A stretch of DNA of 64,000 bases, taken from assembly GCF_041355105.1 (NCBI RefSeq), contig NZ_JBFUPK010000001.1:1178001-1242000 (forward strand). Direction: 5' to 3'. Origin of the DNA: Terriglobus sp. RCC_193. GTDB taxonomy: Bacteria; Acidobacteriota; Terriglobia; Terriglobales; Acidobacteriaceae. Both the position numbers and the translations under genes were made by a program. Position 1 is the first letter of the stretch. Every line of letters starts with the position of its first letter. The notes under the pieces were generated by a model that saw only the letters and a list, made by a program, of their open reading frames with translations, was not told the origin of the DNA and did no database searches. This document shows positions 1 through 8,480 of the stretch, piece after piece.

Positions 1-2562
1 GGAGCCAGTACTCATGTCCTGCGCCTTGAAGATGGCGACAGCCTGCTTCGGCAATCCGGCGCGCAGGTATCCGCCAGCCAGCGCCTTGATGACTCCAGGG
101 TTATCCGGGAAAGCCCTTGCTGTGGCATTCAGGATGGCGAGCGACCGCTTCTCGTTGTTGGCAGCGGCAGACTGGTTCGCCTTGCGGACGGCCCAGTTGG
201 CCCAGATGACCTGTACCGTGCGGCGCTGTTCGTCGGAAAGGTCCTGACGGCTGCCAAGCACCAGCAACTGGCGATAAAGGCCGACATCGTTCTGCCCATT
301 GAAGAGCAGCCATGCATTCTGAATGTCAATGTCAGCCGGGGCGACCGTGTGCTGGCTGGCATAACGCTGCTGCACGCGATTCAGGAAAAGCATGGCCTGC
401 GAAGGCTGACCGAGGCCGTTGTAGATGTTGCCAACCGTCTGGAGATATTCGACGTCGCCTTCGAGCGTCTTGCGCGTGGACACTGGAATCTGCTGAACCT
501 GCGCCAGAGCCTCGCGGTCGCGGCCTGCGGTATGCAGCGCGGTCAGCAGGCCTTTCCACGCATCCACGCGATCCGGATTTTCGCTCAGGATGCGCTGATA
601 GATGGGAAAAGCATGTGCCGCGTCGTTGCGCTGCAGATAGAGCCCCGCCAGTTGCACCTGCAGTGGCACGGGGATGCGCTGACCGGTGGTGTTCTGCTGC
701 GCGATGGCGCGCTCCAACAGGCTTTGCGCAATGTCGTACTTATTCTGCGACTGGTAGATGGCCGCCGCAGTTCCAAGGAAGCCGGGGTCCCGGAGCGCCT
801 GGTCGTAGACCACAGGCGGCATGCTCTCCAGGGTCTGAATCGCGCCCGCATCGTCATGCATGGTGTGCAGGGTGTTAACTAATCCCTGCCATGCGAGCGC
901 GTTCGTAGGGTCCGCGGCAAGTACCTGCCGGTACAGGCCGGAAGCCTGATCAAGATGGTTCGCCTGCAGCAGCAGGCTGGCGTACTGAAGCTGCGTATCT
1001 GCCTTTAAACCCTGCGCTCCCGCAGGAAAAGGCAGATCGAGCGCGGAACGCAAAACACGCTGCGCATCCGCATCGCGGCCAACGGCGGAATAAGCCGATG
1101 CCAGCGAGCGGAGGTAATCCGGATCACGCATAAGTTGCGTACGGATAGACTGCGGCGTGCGGCGCTCTGTGTCGAGTGCGGCCGCGGCATGGCCCGCCTG
1201 ATACTGCGCCATGAACAGACCGCGCCAGCCTTCGATGGCCTGCGGCTTCAGGCGGATATATTCCTGATACGCGGACACGGCCGGTTCCGGCTGTTGCGCT
1301 TTCGCAAGCGTTCCCGCGAGTCCGAGCAGCGCTTCCGGGCCATTGGGCCGGATGGCAAGCGCCTGCCGGTACTGCTGCTCCGCCGTGGTCAGATCATTCT
1401 CATTGAGGGCGATGCCGCCCTCCTGAATGGTGTAAAAGTAACGCGCAGAGGTCAGGTTCGCGTCCAGCCCCTTGTCCGTAGCGCCCTCCTGCTTCGCCTG
1501 TTCCAGGAAGGAAATGGAACCGCCAAAGTTCTGCTGATTCATGCGGACGTATCCCATGCCGGCAAGTGCGCGGGCATCATTGGGATTCTTGGCCAGCAAT
1601 GTCTTGAAGCGCTCTTCCGCCTCAGTAAACCGCTTCGCATTCAGAGCAGCATAAGCGGCGGCCTGTTCCGCGTTGTACTGGCGGAGTGCAGCGTTCTCTG
1701 GCGGTTCGACATAAGGCGCAGCGGATGATCCTGTTTTGCGACTCTTCGCCGCGGCGCGCTGGTTCGCCTCCGTAGTACGTAGAGCATCCTGCAACTGCGG
1801 ATCACGATGTTTCGCGAGATAGTTGCGGATATCACCTGCGGAAGCCGGATTCTGCGCGTCCCACACCAGCGACTGCTTCAGTGCCTCTGCCGCCTGCGGA
1901 TCGTTGGGGTGACGCTCCAGCAGCCTGCGGCCTTCTGCGCGCGTCTTTGGGTTGTACGTAAGGATGCGGCCCAGGGCCACCTGATAGCGCGAATCCGCCG
2001 GATAACGATCCATCAGCGACCGCAGCGCTGCAATGGCGTGCGGACGACCGTCTTCCGTGGCGGCTTCTGTCTCGTAATAGGCCAGCGCCCATTCGCCCTG
2101 CGGCGGATTGTTGCCGAAAACGGAGCGATAGATACGCACGGCTTCCGCGTAATTTCCAGCGGCGGCAAGCTTGCCCGCCTTCTGCAATTCAGCCAGTTGC
2201 GCTCCCTGCTGCATCACGCTTTCCGCGCGGGCAATGCCGGGATCGTTCGGATTGATGGAACGCAGGCGCTGCAGATACGTGTTGGCCAGCGCGTTGTTGC
2301 CAGACATTTTGGCGGCGCGCGCCAGACCGGCAAGTGCATCGGTATTGTTCGGATCGGCAAGCAGAACCTGTTGCCAGGTCTGCGCGGCCATGTCCATGCG
2401 TCCGCGTGATTCCAGCGAGCGAGCCTTATCCAACAGAGCCTGTGTGGCTGCGCTGCTAGAAGCGGGTTGTGTTTGTGCCTGCAGGCACGACTCTGCTGGA
2501 GTGCTGAGAAGAACGGCACTCAGGAACAGAAGCGTCCGCCGGGATGGAGCCTTGTATGCCAT
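1..2562 (-). CDS. bcsC: BcsC-like cellulose export TPR protein (3' end off window)
   Basis: The frame is open from the ATG at 2562 to the left edge (854 codons), so the C-terminus is missing. The start is a cleavable-signal-like stretch with a hydrophobic core near residues 11-22, followed by repeated TPR-like helical pairs rich in Ala, Leu, Tyr and Asn-Pro turns. BcsC spans periplasm and outer membrane: its TPR scaffold guides nascent cellulose to a C-terminal beta-barrel, which here would lie beyond position 1. It is the last visible gene of the bcsQ-bcsAB-bcsZ series on the same strand, 158 bp after bcsZ. That gap holds only a weak 5-bp hairpin around an A/T run. A TPR protein of another export system would look similar; the operon context decides the call. 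Confidence 0.82.
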   Translation of the reverse strand, partial: MAYKAPSRRTLLFLSAVLLSTPAESCLQAQTQPASSSAATQALLDKARSLESRGRMDMAAQTWQQVLLADPNNTDALAGLARAAKMSGNNALANTYLQRLRSINPNDPGIARAESVMQQGAQLAELQKAGKLAAAGNYAEAVRIYRSVFGNNPPQGEWALAYYETEAATEDGRPHAIAALRSLMDRYPADSRYQVALGRILTYNPKTRAEGRRLLERHPNDPQAAEALKQSLVWDAQNPASAGDIRNYLAKHRDPQLQDALRTTEANQRAAAKSRKTGSSAAPYVEPPENAALRQYNAEQAAAYAALNAKRFTEAEERFKTLLAKNPNDARALAGMGYVRMNQQNFGGSISFLEQAKQEGATDKGLDANLTSARYFYTIQEGGIALNENDLTTAEQQYRQALAIRPNGPEALLGLAGTLAKAQQPEPAVSAYQEYIRLKPQAIEGWRGLFMAQYQAGHAAAALDTERRTPQSIRTQLMRDPDYLRSLASAYSAVGRDADAQRVLRSALDLPFPAGAQGLKADTQLQYASLLLQANHLDQASGLYRQVLAADPTNALAWQGLVNTLHTMHDDAGAIQTLESMPPVVYDQALRDPGFLGTAAAIYQSQNKYDIAQSLLERAIAQQNTTGQRIPVPLQVQLAGLYLQRNDAAHAFPIYQRILSENPDRVDAWKGLLTALHTAGRDREALAQVQQIPVSTRKTLEGDVEYLQTVGNIYNGLGQPSQAMLFLNRVQQRYASQHTVAPADIDIQNAWLLFNGQNDVGLYRQLLVLGSRQDLSDEQRRTVQVIWANWAVRKANQSAAANNEKRSLAILNATARAFPDNPGVIKALAGGYLRAGLPKQAVAIFKAQDMSTGS

Positions 2563-2720
2563 TCAATCTGCCTCTGCGCTGGTACATTGCCCGCGCATGC
2601 TAAACACTACCGACCTGGGAACCAGGCCTATGGTATTCCCCTCAGAATCTTACCCGTTTCCTGTGTGTAACACCCACTTTTTTTGGGTTTACTCTTGATG
2701 CAACAGTCATTTGCCTTGCA

Positions 2721-3908
2721 CTACTTCCATTTCAGCTTGAGCCTTCCCTCCCGATCGAAGCGAAAACGCCCTTCCTGCCAACCGGTCGCAAACAGTGCAA
2801 GGTTCTGATCGTAGTACAGAGAGGAGTGACCATAAAGGCCAGTGGTGGCATCCTTACTTGCCGTAAGGCGGTCGCTCTGCACCTTCGCCTGACTTTGGTG
2901 TCCTGTCACGGCCAGATAAGGAATCATCGCTGCGGAAAATCCAACAGTGCCCTCAGGATTTAAAACTTTTCCCGTCAGGTCCACCTGCAAAGGAGGCGTT
3001 GTGGCCGTTTGCATGTATCGCCCCATACCCTGCAGATATCCCAGCGATTCGGAAATCCCCGCAGTGTTCTTGTCGGACATGCCCAGCCAGAGGTAGACGC
3101 GGATGGCTTCATAACCGCCAACCGGAGTGAAATCGTTCTTGCCGGAAGCAAGTTGTGCCGGAGTGCCGCTGGGACGTACGCCCGTTCCTGCGGTGACCCA
3201 ATCCATGGCGTATCCCGCGGGAGAACTTCCCTGGATCAACATGGGATAGCTTTCCAGAAGCGATGCCCACGGCCCCTGCAGTGAATCCAGCCGCAGCCGA
3301 GCCAACACCTGGGGCGGCGTGTACGAGGGGTTCAGGATGAAGGTGTTCTGATCGGGATGGAACCCCTGCGGACCGGGGAGCAGAATCGTTCCCAGGCCCG
3401 GGGCTAAAGCGACCTCGCTCTGCGCGATGCGGCTGGCCATGAAGGTCCCAAGTTTCGCAAGACGGTCGTCTTTCCACAGACGTCCGGCCTCAACCAGGTC
3501 ATAGGCGATCCACAGATCGGCGTCGGCTGCGGAGTTCGCATCCAGCATCTTCCACTGGCCTTCCGGCGACTTGCCCCAATGCCATGCGGGAAGCCTTGCC
3601 GTCAGGTCACCGCCGGCAAGGTTGTCCTCTGTCCAGCGGAGCATCTTTTCGAATGTAGGACGGTCGTTACTGACCAGCGCGAAGAACATGCCGTAAGCCA
3701 TGCCTTCGCTGGTGGTGCGGTCGTTGGAGCCCGGGTCATGGTCAATGACGCGACCGGAGGAGTCAACAAACTTTGCACGATAGGCCTGCCAGAACGGCCA
3801 CGGAACCTCCGCCCGGCATCCCGTCTGCGACAGCAACGTGAAACATGCGATTGCGACCGCCGCGGTGCGACGGAAGGAATCGCGCCATCCCTTTCGTGCT
3901 CCCTGCAT
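2721..3908 (-). CDS. bcsZ: Cellulase BcsZ, glycoside hydrolase family 8
   Basis: This is the periplasmic endo-1,4-beta-glucanase of cellulose synthase operons, which trims or releases nascent glucan. The 395 residues are close to the usual 370-390. The N-terminus has a hydrophobic signal ending at Cys31 (weak lipobox, QTGC), so it may be lipid-anchored. GH8 hallmarks are Glu68 in TSEGMAYG and the Asp-rich segment DANSAADADLW at about 123-133, which holds conserved active-site acids. The start codon at 3908-3906 directly abuts the bcsAB stop codon (TAAATG), with a purine-rich GGAGAGG just before, so the two genes are very likely translationally coupled. Confidence 0.93.
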   Translation of the reverse strand: MQGARKGWRDSFRRTAAVAIACFTLLSQTGCRAEVPWPFWQAYRAKFVDSSGRVIDHDPGSNDRTTSEGMAYGMFFALVSNDRPTFEKMLRWTEDNLAGGDLTARLPAWHWGKSPEGQWKMLDANSAADADLWIAYDLVEAGRLWKDDRLAKLGTFMASRIAQSEVALAPGLGTILLPGPQGFHPDQNTFILNPSYTPPQVLARLRLDSLQGPWASLLESYPMLIQGSSPAGYAMDWVTAGTGVRPSGTPAQLASGKNDFTPVGGYEAIRVYLWLGMSDKNTAGISESLGYLQGMGRYMQTATTPPLQVDLTGKVLNPEGTVGFSAAMIPYLAVTGHQSQAKVQSDRLTASKDATTGLYGHSSLYYDQNLALFATGWQEGRFRFDREGRLKLKWK

Positions 3909-6900
3909 TTAGTCCTCTCCCTGCAACCGCAACCGTGCACGACGACGGAGCGATACGCGGATGAGCGCTGCCAGCAGAATGCAGGCCACGATCACCAGCA
4001 AGACAACGGATGCCGGGAATTCGGAAAAGAACAACTGGAGACGTGTCCAGATCGACAACGAACCGACCTTATACACGTCGTTGCCAATGCGGTAAGAGAC
4101 GAACTGTGTGCCGTGAAGAACCGCAACAGACTGCGAAATGTCCGATGACGAGTTGACACGGAGGAAGGTGGTAAGGAACGCCGGGATGACGGAATGATCG
4201 CGGAGGGCGATCACAACCACCGAACGATTGGAGCGCGCAGGCCACTCCACGCCTTCGATCAATGCGTCCGGCAGACCACCGGAGACTTCCAGTTCCCCTG
4301 TCTTCACGTGATCGGAAGAGCGAACCTTCCACCATGCGTGTTCCAGCGGAGCAAAGAAGCCCTGGGTATCAGATATCTTCAGGCCTCCGGTCGAAGGCTG
4401 CACCGGCAGGTGATCGTTCAGCTTGGCAAAGGCCGTCTGGTCCTCCACGGTACCCAGGACGATGTAGTCCTTCTTGCCGTCAGACTTCAGGCCGTCGGGG
4501 CCTTCCACCGTGACGTCAATGGCGGGATAGCCAGTGGCGGCACCGAAATGGCCCATGAGGGTCAGATAGGCTTCAATCTCGTCCGCGCCAGGATTGTCCG
4601 GCAGAATGAACGTCGTCTGCGACAGGTCCTTATAGCGCGTGAATGGGAAACCCGCGTTGGAGAACAGCTCCAGATCCGGCAGCACAGCCAGATGCGGAAT
4701 ACCACGGATATCCAGGTAGGAATCCTTGATGATGGCTCCCTGCAGGTTGAGCGGCGCCGTGTCCTGGCACTTGTTCTTCTTCGCAATCTGGAAGACGAAC
4801 TTCAGGCTCATGGTCTGTGAGAACGGACGCATGTCCACTCGGGGTACGGGAATCTCCGTCTCAAGGCGTGCCGAGGCACGGTCTGCATGCGGCATGGGTG
4901 TGGACGACACGTACGCCGTGTTCATGTAGACCTGCAACGTGCTCTCGTTCGCCAGTGGCACCGGGTTATACCGGTAGTCCATGTGGAAGATGAGGTTGGC
5001 ACGTGAACCGTAGTACAGATCCGGTGGCAGGCGCATGAAAACGCCCACCGGAACAGAGCCGTCGCCCTGAAGATCGCCGGTCTGCATCAGTTGACCAACC
5101 GTTGTCAGACGATCCGTGGGCATCCAGCGCGGTGCATCGTCTGGCTCGCTGGGAGCGGGATGCTTTACGGATGCGGATACCTGGTTGCCCTGCCACATGT
5201 CCTTCTGCAGCGACAGCGCCTGCGCCGCCAGGACTGTATCCACTGCGGAATTGCCTGTCAGCACCAACACCTTGGAATACGGATCGGATGGATTCGTTCG
5301 CATGGCGATGGTGGGGCCACCTGTGGACTGCACATTCAGCGATGCCGGAAGTTCTCCTGCGTTCTCGCTGATCAGGATGACGTTGCCCTGCGGAATCTGT
5401 CCGAAGGAGACCGGGAAGCGCACCTTGCGATAGTCGGTGAGCATACCGAAGTACGATGCGACGATGCCCGCGGCCTGCATGGCCTTGGTCGATGGCTGGT
5501 TCAGGAAAACGATGGGCACTACGGGATGCAGGTTCACCGCGGCGTCATAAAACGGCAGCGGCAACAACTTCAAATCGTCCTGCAGAGGCAGCAGATTGCC
5601 TGTGAGTTCGATGGAACTGTTGTTATCCACGTGAGACCACAGCGTGGAGTGCGAAGGGTCTTCGCACTGCAGCGTGTAATGGCCGATGAACTCAAAGGTA
5701 ATCTGGTTGTCGCGAACAAGCATGTCCGCAGGCATTTCCAGCGTGGCTTCCAGTAGCGCGTTGTTCTCGCCGACACGTTTGACAGAAAGTTTCTGGCTCT
5801 CCGCGATCTTCTCTTCCGGTGTCAGGTCCGTTGTGGCCAGAATCGGTTGCTGCGTGACTGGCAGCGTGGCGAAGAGCGTGCCGTTGACGGAGACCTTCAG
5901 GTGGCTCAGCGCAGGCAGCAGGCCCGGCGAAAAGTGAAAGCGGAGATGCAGCGTCGCGGTTTTCACTACCTGCGTCTGTGGCACGGCAAAGTAGATCGAG
6001 TGATACGCATCCACACCACGCAGAACAATGGTGTCGGCGACGCCCACATCCTGCAGCGTGAAGACATTATCAAACTGTCCCGGCGGCATAACTCGCTGCT
6101 GCGGCACGGAACCGGACGTCTGCCCCAATGCGCCAACCGCGTCGTTTGCGGCTCCGCTTTGCGCCGCAGGCGGCACCATCATGCCAGGTGTCTGCGCGCG
6201 CAGAGAAATGCCACCCAGCCCCAACAGCGTCCCCAGCGTGAGCAACAGTGCCAGTGGGGTAATCCCCGAACTCAGCGCACTTTTTTCACTACCCGCGTTC
6301 TTGTTCATCAGACCTCGGAAGGTTTCTTTCAACCCAATTACAGCAAGACTTAAAATGCGCGCCAGGCTCTTCAGTGGACGGTCGGCCTCACGCGCTTCAC
6401 CCCATCCCAGCCATGTGTCGGCGCGCGAATACAGCACCTGCGTCAGCGCTTCTTCTTCAGGGATGGAGAGCGGATCGAACTGTGCGCGAAGCTCCGTTCC
6501 ATTAACGCGCACAATGGTGGCGGGAAGCGACTCTTCGCCATCGAGCACCGGGAAGTGAATACGCACCGGCTCCCCGCCCTCGACCATCGCGGCTTCGTCG
6601 GTTTCCATCATGACTCCGCCGCTGGAGACGTCTGCCGTCACACCGGTAAGCATCGTTCCATCAGGAAGCTCCACCCTCACCGGCACCTGCATCGTCACGC
6701 GCACCGTCTGGCGGCGCTGCTGGCTCTCCCACGCCACGCCACAGGCCACACCCAGGATGAGAGTGTTGAAGAGAGTCCACAGGACGTTCATGAAGATGGT
6801 TCCGGGATGGGTACCGTCATACATGTTCGCGAGAACATTCAACGGCCAGACCAGACCACTTCCGGGAAAGTGGAAGTAGCGCGGGATAGCACACAGAAGG

Positions 6901-8480
6901 CCCAGGAAGTTAAACGCGAGCATCGTCAGAAACGGCAGAGCAATGCGCGAATCGAAGAATCTGCGGCTGACGACACCGCCCTTTGCCGTTACGTTGAACG
7001 AACCCAGCTTGGGGTTGATGATGGCCATGAACGTGGGCAGGAAGATGTATGGCGCCAGCACCGTCTCGTAGATTTCGTTCCAGAATGAATGCCGGTGCTG
7101 ACCCTGAATACGCGAGTTCGTCATGGACGACAACACCAGATGCGGGAAGGCGTATGCAAGGATGGCCGCCCAGTAACCCGGCACGTTCGTGTGGCCCAGA
7201 ATCAGGTAGATCAACGGGGCGAAAAGAAAGATCAGACGCGGGAAGCCGTAGAGGAAATGCGTCATCGCGTTGAAGTAGCAGAGCCGCTGCATGGCCTTGA
7301 GGCCCGGAGCAAACAGCGGGTTGTCCGTACGCATGATCTGGATCATGCCGCGCGCCCAGCGGATGCGCTGCTTTACGTGGCCACTGAGGCGTTCCGTGGC
7401 CAGCCCCGCTGCCTGCGGAATGTTGATGTATGCCGTATTCCAGCCATTGATCTGCATACGCAGACTGGTGTGGGCGTCTTCCGTGACGGTTTCAACGGCA
7501 ATGCCGCCGATCTCATCCAGAGCTTCGCGGCGAAGTACGGCGCACGAGCCACAGAAGAAGGTGGCATTCCACAGGTCATTGCCGTCCTGCACGATGCCGT
7601 AAAAGAGTTCGCCTTCATTGGGAATGGCACGGAACTGGCCAAGATTACGTTCAAACGGGTCCGGAGAATAGAAGTGATGCGGCGTCTGCAGCATACTCAG
7701 CTTCCGGTCGCGCAGGAACCAGCCCACCGTAATCTGCAGGAACGAACGTGTGGGGACGTGGTCAGAATCGAAGATGGCCACCAGCGGCGAATGCAAACGC
7801 TTCAGCGCACGGTTGATGTTACCGGCCTTGGCATGCGCATTATCATCTCGCGTCATGTAGCCGATCCCGGCTTCTTCGCAAAAGACGCGGAACTCTTCGC
7901 GGTTGCCGTCGTCGAGGACGTACACATTCAGCTTGTCCGCGGGCCAGTCAATCAGAGTGGCTGCGAGTGCGGTGTAACGCACCACGTTGAGAGGCTCGTT
8001 ATACGTGGGAATCAGCACGTCCACCGCAGGCCACTCTTCGGGATCATCCGGCAATGGTACAGGCGTGCGCCGCAGAGGCCAGAGCGTCTGAATATAACCG
8101 AGGTAAAGGATGGAGAACGAATACGCTTCCGCCAGAACCAGCAGGAAGATGAAGAACGCGTCCAGCCCGCCCCACTGAGAGCCGGGGTCCATGAAGAACT
8201 TGATGACCGTGGAGATACGCCAGTAAGCGTAACGATACGTGGAATAGCAGGACGCCATCATCAGCGTGAGCGTGATGAGGTAAGACGAAGAGGAACGGTC
8301 CATCCATATTGCGATGAGAACGGTCACCACGCCCAGAATGGCCTGCTGGGGCCACGTGAGTTCCAGCAAGCCGGCGTATACCAGAAGGCACACACAGCAG
8401 AAGACCACTATGGTGCGCAGGAGAAGCATGGGATAGTTATCGCCGCTCTCAAACTCCTGCCAGAGTCGCGTTTCGGTCAT
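3909..8480 (-). CDS. bcsAB: Fused cellulose synthase catalytic and BcsB subunits (BcsAB)
   Basis: One 1523-residue polypeptide carries both membrane subunits of cellulose synthase. Residues 1 to about 720 are BcsA: N-terminal membrane helices, a GT2 domain with DDG (190-192), DSD (238-240), FFCGS (308-312), TED (333-335) and QRIRW (371-375), more membrane helices, then a PilZ domain with RQTVR (590-594) and DVSSGG (617-622), the c-di-GMP binding signature. A hydrophobic stretch at about 740-760 would carry the chain back across the membrane. The remainder is BcsB-like periplasmic carbohydrate-binding sequence ending in a C-terminal membrane helix and a basic tail. UDP-glucose is the expected substrate. 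The start overlaps the upstream stop by 4 nt (ATGA). Such fusions are known in some bacteria. Confidence 0.95.
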   Translation of the reverse strand: MTETRLWQEFESGDNYPMLLLRTIVVFCCVCLLVYAGLLELTWPQQAILGVVTVLIAIWMDRSSSSYLITLTLMMASCYSTYRYAYWRISTVIKFFMDPGSQWGGLDAFFIFLLVLAEAYSFSILYLGYIQTLWPLRRTPVPLPDDPEEWPAVDVLIPTYNEPLNVVRYTALAATLIDWPADKLNVYVLDDGNREEFRVFCEEAGIGYMTRDDNAHAKAGNINRALKRLHSPLVAIFDSDHVPTRSFLQITVGWFLRDRKLSMLQTPHHFYSPDPFERNLGQFRAIPNEGELFYGIVQDGNDLWNATFFCGSCAVLRREALDEIGGIAVETVTEDAHTSLRMQINGWNTAYINIPQAAGLATERLSGHVKQRIRWARGMIQIMRTDNPLFAPGLKAMQRLCYFNAMTHFLYGFPRLIFLFAPLIYLILGHTNVPGYWAAILAYAFPHLVLSSMTNSRIQGQHRHSFWNEIYETVLAPYIFLPTFMAIINPKLGSFNVTAKGGVVSRRFFDSRIALPFLTMLAFNFLGLLCAIPRYFHFPGSGLVWPLNVLANMYDGTHPGTIFMNVLWTLFNTLILGVACGVAWESQQRRQTVRVTMQVPVRVELPDGTMLTGVTADVSSGGVMMETDEAAMVEGGEPVRIHFPVLDGEESLPATIVRVNGTELRAQFDPLSIPEEEALTQVLYSRADTWLGWGEAREADRPLKSLARILSLAVIGLKETFRGLMNKNAGSEKSALSSGITPLALLLTLGTLLGLGGISLRAQTPGMMVPPAAQSGAANDAVGALGQTSGSVPQQRVMPPGQFDNVFTLQDVGVADTIVLRGVDAYHSIYFAVPQTQVVKTATLHLRFHFSPGLLPALSHLKVSVNGTLFATLPVTQQPILATTDLTPEEKIAESQKLSVKRVGENNALLEATLEMPADMLVRDNQITFEFIGHYTLQCEDPSHSTLWSHVDNNSSIELTGNLLPLQDDLKLLPLPFYDAAVNLHPVVPIVFLNQPSTKAMQAAGIVASYFGMLTDYRKVRFPVSFGQIPQGNVILISENAGELPASLNVQSTGGPTIAMRTNPSDPYSKVLVLTGNSAVDTVLAAQALSLQKDMWQGNQVSASVKHPAPSEPDDAPRWMPTDRLTTVGQLMQTGDLQGDGSVPVGVFMRLPPDLYYGSRANLIFHMDYRYNPVPLANESTLQVYMNTAYVSSTPMPHADRASARLETEIPVPRVDMRPFSQTMSLKFVFQIAKKNKCQDTAPLNLQGAIIKDSYLDIRGIPHLAVLPDLELFSNAGFPFTRYKDLSQTTFILPDNPGADEIEAYLTLMGHFGAATGYPAIDVTVEGPDGLKSDGKKDYIVLGTVEDQTAFAKLNDHLPVQPSTGGLKISDTQGFFAPLEHAWWKVRSSDHVKTGELEVSGGLPDALIEGVEWPARSNRSVVVIALRDHSVIPAFLTTFLRVNSSSDISQSVAVLHGTQFVSYRIGNDVYKVGSLSIWTRLQLFFSEFPASVVLLVIVACILLAALIRVSLRRRARLRLQGED

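Noticed and set aside
2563-2720. Riboswitch (c-di-GMP type) upstream of the bcsC-like gene
   Set aside because: Only a weak 5-bp hairpin around an A/T run and a short CCTGG/CCAGG stem are visible; I cannot match a riboswitch consensus.
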